From positions 32,186 through 66,144 of the forward strand of contig DFFO01000039.1 of assembly GCA_002369255.1 (NCBI GenBank): a stretch of 33,959 nucleotides of DNA. The letters run 5' to 3'. Position 1 is the stretch's first letter, and the number at the start of each line of letters is the position of its first letter. A program made the translations under genes and the position numbers. Shown here piece after piece: positions 14,044 through 21,296 of this stretch. The notes below the pieces were generated by a model, which saw nothing but the letters and a program-made list of their open reading frames with translations, was not told where the DNA came from and searched no databases. This DNA comes from Lachnospiraceae bacterium UBA3774. Lineage in GTDB: Bacteria; Bacillota; Clostridia; Lachnospirales; Lachnospiraceae.

Positions 14044-16164
14044 ATGCTTGCTACACTTACAAAACAATCAATCAGATTATCGAACAAACTGCTTCTTGCC
14101 GCGTCGTTGGCATTCATCTGTTTATTGTTTTCCGCGAATGTTTTTGCGGCAAATGAATGGTCTGCAACAAAGCCGAGCGGTTCATCGTCACAGATTGAAA
14201 CAAAAACACAATACAGATATGCTGATAAGAGTACAACCACTTCTGATAAGGCGTCTCTTAGCGGATGGACCCAGAGTGGGAGCGCTTGGAAAGTGAAAAC
14301 TTCAGGAACGTGGACATATTTTGTTCGTCCGAACGGATTTAATTCAAGTCAATTTAACAGTTACAAAACATATGCGTTAAGCAGTAGTACCGCTACAGAT
14401 TCAAAACGTGAGGTTTCTGCTACGGCGCATTATTCGTATATCTATTGGCACTGGGCGGCTCCTTGGAGTAAAGGTGCAGCGCCGTACAATTGTTACGTAA
14501 GTAGCACATATGGCGATAACATTTATCCGCAGGGAGGCTCAGCTGGAAATGCTACGGTTTGGGAAGCTTTTGAAAGTGCCAACAACTGCCACTATCAGAA
14601 TAATGGCGATGGAACCTTTAAAGTGGACAGATCCACGCACTCCTCGGATTATTCGGTTAACTGGTTTAAAACAGAAGTATTTAAACAAACATATACGGAC
14701 TATTCAAAAGAATACGGTTATTACAAATGGTCTGCATGGTCAGACTGGCAGGACGCTGCAGTGTCGTCTTCTTCTACAAGAAAAGTCGAAACAAGGACGC
14801 TATACAGGTTGAAAACATCAGCAAGTTCAACTAAAAACGGTGTTTGCAAGGCTTCAGACGGCAAATGGTATAACTACAAAGACGGTGTTGTTGTAAAACA
14901 GGAGACAGTCGCACAGCGTCTGAGTGACAGTACCTGGTGGTACGTCAACAAAAAAGGACAGGTTGATCAAAAGAAAACATCGGTGGTCAAGCGAGCCAGC
15001 GACAACACCTGGTGGTATGTGGAAAAAGGAAGAGTCCAAACCAAAGCAACGACCATAGTCAAGCGCGCCGACAATAATACCTGGTGGTACGTGGAAAACG
15101 GCAGAGTACAGTTTGGAGTAACATCTGTGGTGAAACGTATGGATAACAACACCTGGTGGTATGTAAAAAGCGGAAAGGTACAAGTTGGAGTTACATCTGT
15201 AGTTAAGCGTACGGACAATAATACCTGGTGGTATGTTAAAAATGGAAAGGTACAGTTTGGAGTAACATCTGTGGTGAAACGTACGGATAACAACACCTGG
15301 TGGTATGTTAAAAACGGACAGGTACAGTTTGGAACTAATTCAATTGTCAAACGCGCCGACAATAATACCTGGTGGTACGTACAGGGAGGAAAAGTTCAGT
15401 TCTCATACAACGGTGAGTGCAATGCCTCTGTCAACGGCAAAAAAACTCTGTATAACATTAAAGGCGGTAAAATGATAGGGGAATTGAATTCAAAGATTAT
15501 CGAACTAGATAACGGCATATATTATTATGATATCACCGGGGATGGAAAAGCGGATAAGCTCGTAGTGGCGTTAACGAATGAAGACGGGGTTATGATGCTT
15601 TATGTATACGTTAACGGCAAAAAAATGATAGAAACTGGCGGACGCGGTGTTTCAGCAGTTTTCTATAGATACGATAGCAGTAACGAATATATACTTGTTG
15701 ACCATTATTATATGGGAGGCGGAAACTCAACGCATCCGTATTACTATAAAAACAATACTCTGGAGTATTGTGGAGAACTGCCCTATTTGCGTAGGACTAA
15801 TATAACCGGAACGAAGAATGATGTTATCACATATTATACAAGTGCCAAACAGTATCTGAATGAGACTGATTCCATAACAAAGGTTAGCTTAAAAAAAGGA
15901 ACTATCAATCTGGTTACTACAGACTGTGCAATTACGGGGCAAAAAACATATACAGTAAACGAGGGGTTCTATCTATATAAAGAACCAAGGGATGACAGCG
16001 CAAATGGCTCATTTGCAGCAGCCGGAAAAACGCTGACTGTCATTTCGGCGAAGTGGGTAAAAACAGGCGATAACTGGGATTGCTTTTTCAAAGTAAAAGT
16101 CAATGGAAGCATCGGATGGTTGGGCATGAGTAACGCGTTGTGGAAAGTATATAAAACGTATTAA
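14044..16164 (+). CDS. Secreted Trp-repeat wall-binding protein with a C-terminal SH3-like domain
   Basis: A 706-aa exported protein. A signal peptide with a long N-region ends at about 35 (NVFA before ANEWS). Two segments with WSxW or EWSAT followed by ETKTQYRY / VETRTLYR resemble thrombospondin-type modules common in clostridial surface proteins (about 37-70 and 235-260). Seven WWYV repeats follow (about 297-455), of the type that holds proteins on wall polymers. Next come a FG-GAP-like stretch (DITGDGKADKLVV) and an SH3-like C-terminus (KEPRDDSANGSF ... GWLGMSNALW). AAAGGA precedes the ATG. Shorter paralogues of the last two domains lie at 18210, 19726 and 20757. Ligand unknown. Confidence 0.8.
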   Translation: MLATLTKQSIRLSNKLLLAASLAFICLLFSANVFAANEWSATKPSGSSSQIETKTQYRYADKSTTTSDKASLSGWTQSGSAWKVKTSGTWTYFVRPNGFNSSQFNSYKTYALSSSTATDSKREVSATAHYSYIYWHWAAPWSKGAAPYNCYVSSTYGDNIYPQGGSAGNATVWEAFESANNCHYQNNGDGTFKVDRSTHSSDYSVNWFKTEVFKQTYTDYSKEYGYYKWSAWSDWQDAAVSSSSTRKVETRTLYRLKTSASSTKNGVCKASDGKWYNYKDGVVVKQETVAQRLSDSTWWYVNKKGQVDQKKTSVVKRASDNTWWYVEKGRVQTKATTIVKRADNNTWWYVENGRVQFGVTSVVKRMDNNTWWYVKSGKVQVGVTSVVKRTDNNTWWYVKNGKVQFGVTSVVKRTDNNTWWYVKNGQVQFGTNSIVKRADNNTWWYVQGGKVQFSYNGECNASVNGKKTLYNIKGGKMIGELNSKIIELDNGIYYYDITGDGKADKLVVALTNEDGVMMLYVYVNGKKMIETGGRGVSAVFYRYDSSNEYILVDHYYMGGGNSTHPYYYKNNTLEYCGELPYLRRTNITGTKNDVITYYTSAKQYLNETDSITKVSLKKGTINLVTTDCAITGQKTYTVNEGFYLYKEPRDDSANGSFAAAGKTLTVISAKWVKTGDNWDCFFKVKVNGSIGWLGMSNALWKVYKTY
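14860..15415 (+). repeat. 72-bp tandem repeats coding WWYV modules
   Basis: Seven CCTGGTGG cores at 14933, 15008, 15080, 15152, 15224, 15296 and 15368, a spacing of 75 and then exactly 72 bp. The middle copies are nearly identical in DNA (core DNNTWWYVKNGKVQFGV), the outer copies more diverged, which suggests growth by unequal recombination in the centre. Confidence 0.9.
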
Positions 16165-16189
16165 AAATAATATTTAGGAGACAATAAAA

Positions 16190-16684
16190 ATGTATTGCAG
16201 TAATTGTGGACACAACAATCCAAACGGAGCGGTTTTTTGTGAAAAATGCGGAGCAAAGATAACCGCAGCAGGTAACAACGGCGCAAATCAAACAGGACAG
16301 GCGCCGGGATACAGAAAGATAGATCATCTTTTAAAGGAAAACCCTTCCTTTAAGAATCATAATGCAGAAAAGCTTTCGAAAACAGGATATACATTAATGG
16401 TTATCTGTTATATTGCGGCGGCTGTTATTCTTATGGTGGGAATAATAGCATCACTAAGTGTATCTGCAAATAAAAGGGGAGTGGACGGTGAGGCTTTTTT
16501 GAGTACTTTCGGGCCATTTTTGTTAATTGTGATTATCTTTGTCCTGATAGCTGTCATAATTCCCAGATGCTTGATAGCGCTCTCAGACATTGAAAAAAAC
16601 ACCGAAAAGATAGTTTTGGAATTGGAAACTATCAGAGGAGAAAAACACGCAGACAGCACACCCCAAAATCCGGAAAGACAGTAA
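16190..16684 (+). CDS. Zinc-ribbon membrane protein
   Basis: A 164-aa protein with an N-terminal zinc ribbon (CSNCGHNNPNG ... FCEKCGAK, four cysteines within residues 3-24), a short linker, and two membrane helices (about 66-92 and 105-128). This is the common zinc_ribbon_2 plus membrane layout, of unknown role. TAGGAG lies 9 bp before the ATG. It follows the wall-binding protein by 25 bp and may be co-transcribed. A hairpin 30 bp after the stop should end transcription. Confidence 0.75.
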   Translation: MYCSNCGHNNPNGAVFCEKCGAKITAAGNNGANQTGQAPGYRKIDHLLKENPSFKNHNAEKLSKTGYTLMVICYIAAAVILMVGIIASLSVSANKRGVDGEAFLSTFGPFLLIVIIFVLIAVIIPRCLIALSDIEKNTEKIVLELETIRGEKHADSTPQNPERQ

Positions 16685-16748
16685 TGTGTCGAGTGTTTTA
16701 GCAAATGTCTCATCAAAAAGTTGCGTCGTTTATGCCGTAACTTTTTGA
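16683..16748 (+). repeat. Conserved hairpin segment, copy 1
   Basis: AATGTG(T/C)CGA, then TTTTAGCAAATG, CTCATC and a hairpin; the same order of elements lies at 26028-26093. This copy is more diverged in the stem. Confidence 0.55.
16715..16746. terminator. Hairpin terminator between convergent genes
   Basis: AAAAAGTTGCG pairs with CGTAACTTTTT (11 bp with one G-T pair) around a 10-base loop. A-run and T-run flank it on both strands, so it can end both the zinc-ribbon gene and the leftward ATPase gene. Confidence 0.65.
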
Positions 16749-16781
16749 TTGTATCGCCCCTCTGATTTTTTTGCTAATAGG

Positions 16782-18029
16782 TTATAACAGATAAATCGGG
16801 AATGTATATGCTTTTTCGTTAATGGGTCTGATTTTATCGCAATTATCTATTATTAGTCCGGGTTTAATGTTGAGCTTATATTTGCTCAGCACGTCAAAGT
16901 TTTTAGACGGCTTTGTAGGCGCTACGCCTTTTTTAATTTCGATAGGATAAATATCTTCGGCATTTATATAGATTAAGTCGATTTCCTTTTGGTCAATATC
17001 CCTGTAATAGAAGAGTGACTCTTTGGGATCCTTATTATAAGCATAGAAGTTTTTGATAATTTCGCTGACAACAAAGGTTTCAAAGAATGCACCGTTCATG
17101 GCACAGGACTCTAACATTTCTGCATTAGGCCACTTGCATAGATAAGCACAAAGTCCGGTATCCATAAAATAGAGCTTAGGCGATTTAATAATTCGATTTG
17201 AAATATTAGATAAATACGGTTGCAATAGATAGATAATACCGGATGTTTGGAGTATGGATATCCATCTTTTACAGGTTCTGACATCAATACCAACTGTTCT
17301 TGCAATTTCATCATAATGAAGTTCCTGAGCGGTACGCAGAGCAACTATGGAAATAAAGTTTCTGAACTGGAGTTCACTTGATGTTTCAATCAGTTTCATT
17401 ACGTCACGTTCTATATAGGTATTCACATATGACTTAAAGTATATTTCTCTTTGAGCAACCCCGGTGATAATATCGGGAATGCCACCGTTAAAAATATCTT
17501 CAAAGATTTCTTTTTTGCTTTTGTATTTTCTGCCACTATGTTCACGCTTTTTAAGTTCGCTGATTTCGGGATTGAATAGCGGTGCGTCATATCCGTATTT
17601 TTCGGCATGAGTAAAGGATGCCATTTCAATAACGGCACATCGGCCTGCCAAAGAATCCGAGATACCCTCTTGCAGTTCAAACCTGTTAGAACCGGTGAGT
17701 ATATACATCAGTTTTCTTTTCTCGCCGTTTTTCATCCAAGTAAGTCTTTGTTCATCAATGATTTTTTTGATTTCATCCAACAATTTAGGCGCCTTTTGGA
17801 TTTCATCAATAACAACGGGCCAACTATAGATCTCTAAAAATAACTTAGGGTTGCTGAGTGCAAGAGCGCGATCATCTCCGTCATCAAGTGTAACTTTATT
17901 GTATTTATCTCCAAACAAGTGGTCAATCGTTGTAGACTTGCCAACCTGTCTGGGACCGTAAACTACTACACAAGGAAAAGATTCTCCTGCAGCAAGTATA
18001 GCCTTTTCTACCGTTCTTTTTATATACAT
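16782..18029 (-). CDS. AAA-type ATPase with DUF4143 domain
   Basis: A 415-aa protein of the widespread AAA_14/DUF4143 family. The P-loop GPRQVGKST is at 25-33, Walker B VVIDEIQ at 72-78, a sensor-like YILTGSNRFEL follows, and the C-terminal DUF4143 region contains an IEIKKG motif of a PD-(D/E)xK-like fold. Members are abundant, often mobile, and their role is unproven. AAGGAG precedes the ATG. It is the only leftward gene within the accessory island, sits between two paralogous secreted genes, and separates a gene from its truncated relative, so it may have arrived as an insertion. Confidence 0.88.
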   Translation of the reverse strand: MYIKRTVEKAILAAGESFPCVVVYGPRQVGKSTTIDHLFGDKYNKVTLDDGDDRALALSNPKLFLEIYSWPVVIDEIQKAPKLLDEIKKIIDEQRLTWMKNGEKRKLMYILTGSNRFELQEGISDSLAGRCAVIEMASFTHAEKYGYDAPLFNPEISELKKREHSGRKYKSKKEIFEDIFNGGIPDIITGVAQREIYFKSYVNTYIERDVMKLIETSSELQFRNFISIVALRTAQELHYDEIARTVGIDVRTCKRWISILQTSGIIYLLQPYLSNISNRIIKSPKLYFMDTGLCAYLCKWPNAEMLESCAMNGAFFETFVVSEIIKNFYAYNKDPKESLFYYRDIDQKEIDLIYINAEDIYPIEIKKGVAPTKPSKNFDVLSKYKLNIKPGLIIDNCDKIRPINEKAYTFPIYLL

Positions 18030-18076
18030 TCTATATCAACTCCTTTTTTGCAAATAAAGTTTAGCACATTTTTGCG

Positions 18077-18082
18077 ATTATA
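18077..18082 (-). promoter_or_regulatory. Extended -10 of the DUF4143 ATPase gene
   Basis: Minus strand reads TGA-TATAAT, 48 bp upstream of the ATG; the -35 position reads TGAAAA, a weak match. Confidence 0.4.
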
Positions 18083-18209
18083 TCAACAAGACAATGCTAT
18101 TTTCATCGCAACTTTTTTGTAGGATTACAATACATGTTTGACAAACCTACAACGATTTCGGCTAGTAAGGATGCAATGATGCTTTCATTTGTCACACAAC
18201 CTGCTATAA

Positions 18210-18554
18210 TTTGGGGGACTGTTTTGTGACATTAAATACACTACAAGTGGGAATAAACTGGTTGAGGAATCAAATGAAATATCGGGTGTATATGGCTTAG
18301 ATTCTTATCACAAAAAATACGGCACCAGTATTTATCAGTTTACATGCAAAGGAAAATACAAGTTGTATACAACGATGGGAGGCAAAACAGTTTCATTTAC
18401 TACAGGTATAGGGGAAATACTGACGCTTAAGAAAATCAGTTATTCTGGAAAAAAGCTGTATGGTTACTTTATTTCCGGAAGCAAAGCCGGATGGATGTGT
18501 TTTGACAACTCGTTGCCATATTACGCATTTAAGGAAACATGGCATTTTGATTAA
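18210..18554 (+). pseudogene. C-terminal remnant of a secreted SH3-like protein
   Basis: An open frame without a normal start (a TTG lies at 18363) encodes about 114 residues. Its end GWMCFDNSLPYYAFKETWHF matches the end of the secreted protein at 19726 (GWMCFDSSQPYYAFKETWHF), and the stretch IYQFTCKGKYKLY aligns with its FTCGFDLDFY. The signal peptide and the front two thirds of the gene are missing. Both copies are followed by TTAAACAAAAG. It was probably cut by the rearrangement that placed the ATPase gene upstream. Confidence 0.65.
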
Positions 18555-18577
18555 ACAAAAGTTTTTAGGTGGATAAA

Positions 18578-19717
18578 ATGAAACAATTATATGCTTTTTT
18601 GATCGTATTAGTATTCATGTTGTCAGCATGTGGTAATAATAAACCGGATTTATCAACATCTGCAACGCCCACATCAAATTCAGCTCCAATTATTGCTGAT
18701 AAAAAGATTGATTCAGTCCTTGCTTTTGATATGTACGAAAATGACTGGGTCTATTATTCAATAAGAGCTTACAACAGAAATAAAGATGTCATTTGGCAGT
18801 ACGATACAGAAAAAGTAAAGAATAATGCTGATATGCCTCTTTTCAATTATTGCCGAAACATTGTGGCTGGTCAGATAGATGTTTTTTTCCAGAACAAATT
18901 GATTGCGCTTGATATAAAAACCGGCAGTGAAGTGTGGAAAGCAGGTATAGAGGCGGAGTATGGATTTGAGATGGCAGCAGTTGACGATATTCTGTACTTC
19001 TATATTCCATCAGAATATATAACGTATCTGTATAGCCCTGAAGGAATTCTTTTAGACAGTATTAGTGATGACGCAATCCCGAAGAACTTCGAACGGCCAT
19101 TTGAAGAGATCGAAGAGTCCGAGACAACAAAATCCCCGGAAGAAACTAGAAAAGCGACGGGAAGCTCGTCAGAGTCCGGAAGCGATTACAAAGAAGCATA
19201 TAAGAAAGTATTTAAATACTTTGAAAAACAGATCGGATCCGGAGAAGAATGGAACGACCCGAGAACGGAATACGCACTGTATGATCTAAATACTGACGGA
19301 ACACCTGAATTGATAGTTGGATTTGGAACAAGAGAAAAGACCAGCAACTATTATTTTTACACTTATACTGATGGTAAAGCCAAACTGATTAGCGGAAGAA
19401 CAGACGTATATGATGAAGACGATGAAGATGCTGTTCCGGGAAGAGAAGAATTGTATGGAGCCTGTGACAGAGGAGTAATCGGGTTTATGTCTATGAAAGG
19501 CTATGAGTGGGCAAATCTATATTCGATGTCGGGTAAAAATATCACTTCAGAAGAGTTATTTTTCGGAGAAATAGCAGGAGGGAATGATAATTATAATTTC
19601 AGGGAAATATCATTCTGTGATTTTGACGATATGAGTGGTTTTAACTGGTCAGGAAATCCTGAATATGACAATTACAAAGCGATGGAAAACCTGATAAGAC
19701 TCCATGCGGATGACTGA
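18578..19717 (+). CDS. Exported lipoprotein with PQQ-like front and calcium-loop-like back
   Basis: A 379-aa lipoprotein: short hydrophobic signal and lipobox LSAC with Cys at 18. Residues about 45-165 carry beta-propeller-like phrases (VIWQYDTEKV, LIALDIKTGSEVWKAG) of the PQQ repeat type. A charged Ser/Glu linker (about 170-200) leads to a helical stretch and YALYDLNTDGTPELIVGFG, a motif of FG-GAP/EF-hand-like loops that may bind calcium. I chose ATG 18578, with AGGTGG just upstream, over the GTG at 18569. The gene ends 8 bp before the next one and is probably co-transcribed with it. Confidence 0.75.
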   Translation: MKQLYAFLIVLVFMLSACGNNKPDLSTSATPTSNSAPIIADKKIDSVLAFDMYENDWVYYSIRAYNRNKDVIWQYDTEKVKNNADMPLFNYCRNIVAGQIDVFFQNKLIALDIKTGSEVWKAGIEAEYGFEMAAVDDILYFYIPSEYITYLYSPEGILLDSISDDAIPKNFERPFEEIEESETTKSPEETRKATGSSSESGSDYKEAYKKVFKYFEKQIGSGEEWNDPRTEYALYDLNTDGTPELIVGFGTREKTSNYYFYTYTDGKAKLISGRTDVYDEDDEDAVPGREELYGACDRGVIGFMSMKGYEWANLYSMSGKNITSEELFFGEIAGGNDNYNFREISFCDFDDMSGFNWSGNPEYDNYKAMENLIRLHADD

Positions 19718-19725
19718 GGTGAAAA

Positions 19726-20592
19726 ATGAAAAAAAGAATCAATCTGATAATAGCGGTCTGCCTGATTTTATCTGTTTGTTTTACGGCACACGCCTCGCAG
19801 CAGGCGTCTTCACCGGGGTCAATGGTAGATCCGGGATCTGAAACATTACTTGACAATCCGTGTTATGAAAATGCCGGCGGAGTTTCTGAATATGGTGAAA
19901 AACAAGAGCTTTCATACAGTAAAGACGTAACCGGAGACAATGTTGACGATAAGATAATCGTTAGAGCAAAAGAGGACGGAATTGTTGTTTTTGTGAACGG
20001 AAATACGGCGCTTGAAATAGATCAATATGCCGACTTCTTTTCAATACAGTATATTAGAATTAACGCAGAGAATGAGTTTTTGGTCATAGATATGATAGAT
20101 GATCCCGGGTATGACGGTACGTTCAGCATCTTCAGATACAATACTCAAACTAACCGGCTCGATTTTATACAGGATTTGCGAACAATGGGTCCTGGAAGGT
20201 TTGCCGAAGAAATAGAAAACATAGAATTATCCGGCAATAGATTGTTGTTTACTGCATTGACACAGCAAAGTGCAATAGGCGGATTATATTTCAATGTTGA
20301 ATTTGTTTTTGAAAACAATAGATTTGTAACAGAGTATAAAGAAATGGACTACTCTTCTGATAATAGTGTAAAGACATTTACCTGTGGTTTTGATCTTGAC
20401 TTTTATCAATCACCGGGAAGCGTTACAAAATGTTTTTCTGCCGCAAAAGGTTCTGCTGTGACGATAGAAAAAGTTTTCTTTGATGCTTCTTATACATATG
20501 GTTATTTTACTCAGGGTAATAATGCAGGGTGGATGTGCTTTGATAGCTCGCAGCCGTATTATGCATTTAAAGAAACGTGGCACTTTAATTAA
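19726..20592 (+). CDS. Secreted protein with FG-GAP-like and SH3-like regions
   Basis: A 288-aa exported protein. The signal peptide is cleaved near 23 (AHA before SQQ). The middle opens with DVTGDNVDDKIIV, a FG-GAP-like loop like that in the wall-binding protein at 14044, and the C-terminus is SH3-like and ends in GWMCFDSSQPYYAFKETWHF. It is thus a paralogue of the last 250 residues of the 14044 protein but without the Trp repeats. GAGGTG lies 5 bp before the ATG. Function unknown; a surface or wall-associated role is inferred. Confidence 0.75.
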   Translation: MKKRINLIIAVCLILSVCFTAHASQQASSPGSMVDPGSETLLDNPCYENAGGVSEYGEKQELSYSKDVTGDNVDDKIIVRAKEDGIVVFVNGNTALEIDQYADFFSIQYIRINAENEFLVIDMIDDPGYDGTFSIFRYNTQTNRLDFIQDLRTMGPGRFAEEIENIELSGNRLLFTALTQQSAIGGLYFNVEFVFENNRFVTEYKEMDYSSDNSVKTFTCGFDLDFYQSPGSVTKCFSAAKGSAVTIEKVFFDASYTYGYFTQGNNAGWMCFDSSQPYYAFKETWHFN

Positions 20593-20820
20593 ACAAAAGG
20601 GTTGGTTTGTCCAGGTGCCAGGCCGCAGAAGTGATTATAAAAATTTCACTATATATTGTTCTGAAGGAAGTTATTTTTGGGTTTGGATAGAATCAGATTG
20701 TGTAGTCGAGCATAATAAGGCTATGTGTAATCGGAATCAAAACATAGCTCACAAAGGGTGCATATGCAGCGACCGGAAAAACACTGACGGTTCTTTCTTC
20801 AAAGTGGGTAAAAACCGCCG
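20593..20820 (+). pseudogene. Composite scar: lipoprotein tail plus SH3-domain fragment
   Basis: No intact gene here. Bases 20597-20693 copy the last 34 codons of the lipoprotein at 12895. Bases about 20757-20815 encode AYAATGKTLTVLSSKWVKT, matching AAAGKTLTVISAKWVKT near the end of the 14044 protein. The match ends where the 52-bp palindromic unit begins at about 20816, so that unit seems to have replaced the rest. Confidence 0.65.
20597..20693 (+). repeat. 97-bp direct repeat, copy B
   Basis: One mismatch to 13711-13807. Here it follows directly on the stop codon of the 19726 gene and is no longer part of a complete gene. Confidence 0.85.
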
Positions 20821-20920
20821 TTTTCCCCATCTTGCACGCATCCGAAGGCAAAATTGCGTGCAAAACAGCTGATTTTTACCATCTTGCACGCATCTGAAGG
20901 CAGAATTGCATGCAAAACTA
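20816..20920. repeat. 52-bp palindromic repeat cluster 1
   Basis: A half unit followed by two units starting at 20832 and 20884, exactly 52 bp apart. Each contains TTGCACGCA, a 14-base loop and TGCGTGCAA (9-bp perfect arms), then AAAAC and a pyrimidine-rich CCATC end. In the second unit the arm has changed to TGCATGCAA. Confidence 0.85.
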
Positions 20921-21281
20921 CTTGAATATAACCTCGCTTGTTAAATTTCAAAAATATATACAACACATAGCAAGTTTTGACTACTTTGTCGAAAAGAGCC
21001 GTCGAAGAAACAATAAAGATTATATTGAATTGGAGATCTCAATTCAACCTAACAATTATTTTATTGTTCCAATAAAAAGAGAAGAATTTTACAAAGTAAC
21101 ATCAAATATGTGGGATATTCCATTATTAGAAATCCAGGACTATGGTTTTAATATCTTGAGTGAAATCAGTTTATATTACTACTTCTTTTTGGCAGAAGAG
21201 GTTGTAATCTATGGAAACACGAAAATTGTTGACGATCAAAATGTGATGTCGCTATTAAAGTATAGCGTCGGTATTCATTAA
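20910..21281 (+). CDS. Hypothetical protein whose start lies in a palindromic repeat
   Basis: A 123-aa frame, AT-rich, with a protein-like composition (FDYFVEKSRRRNNKDYIELE, FIVPIKREEFYKV). No recognised family, signal or membrane segment. Its ATG is the mutated arm of a 52-bp palindromic unit (TGCATGCAA instead of TGCGTGCAA) and only a weak GAAGG lies before it, so the true front of the gene may have been lost. It ends 15 bp before the adhesin-like gene. Confidence 0.45.
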   Translation: MQNYLNITSLVKFQKYIQHIASFDYFVEKSRRRNNKDYIELEISIQPNNYFIVPIKREEFYKVTSNMWDIPLLEIQDYGFNILSEISLYYYFFLAEEVVIYGNTKIVDDQNVMSLLKYSVGIH

Positions 21282-21296
21282 AAGGAGAAACACACT

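Noticed and set aside
14854..15362. Repetitive minus-strand frames over the Trp-repeat tract
   Set aside because: Their repeats only mirror the 72-bp DNA repeats of the real plus-strand gene.
20480..20872. A 130-codon frame overlapping the end of the secreted gene
   Set aside because: The front is a shifted reading of the 19726 gene, and the rest runs through the lipoprotein tail and SH3 scars into the palindrome. I treat it as pseudogene material.
20816..20920. CRISPR-like appearance of the palindromic clusters
   Set aside because: Bases between the palindromes are conserved from unit to unit and between the two clusters, so there are no unique spacers, and no cas gene is present.
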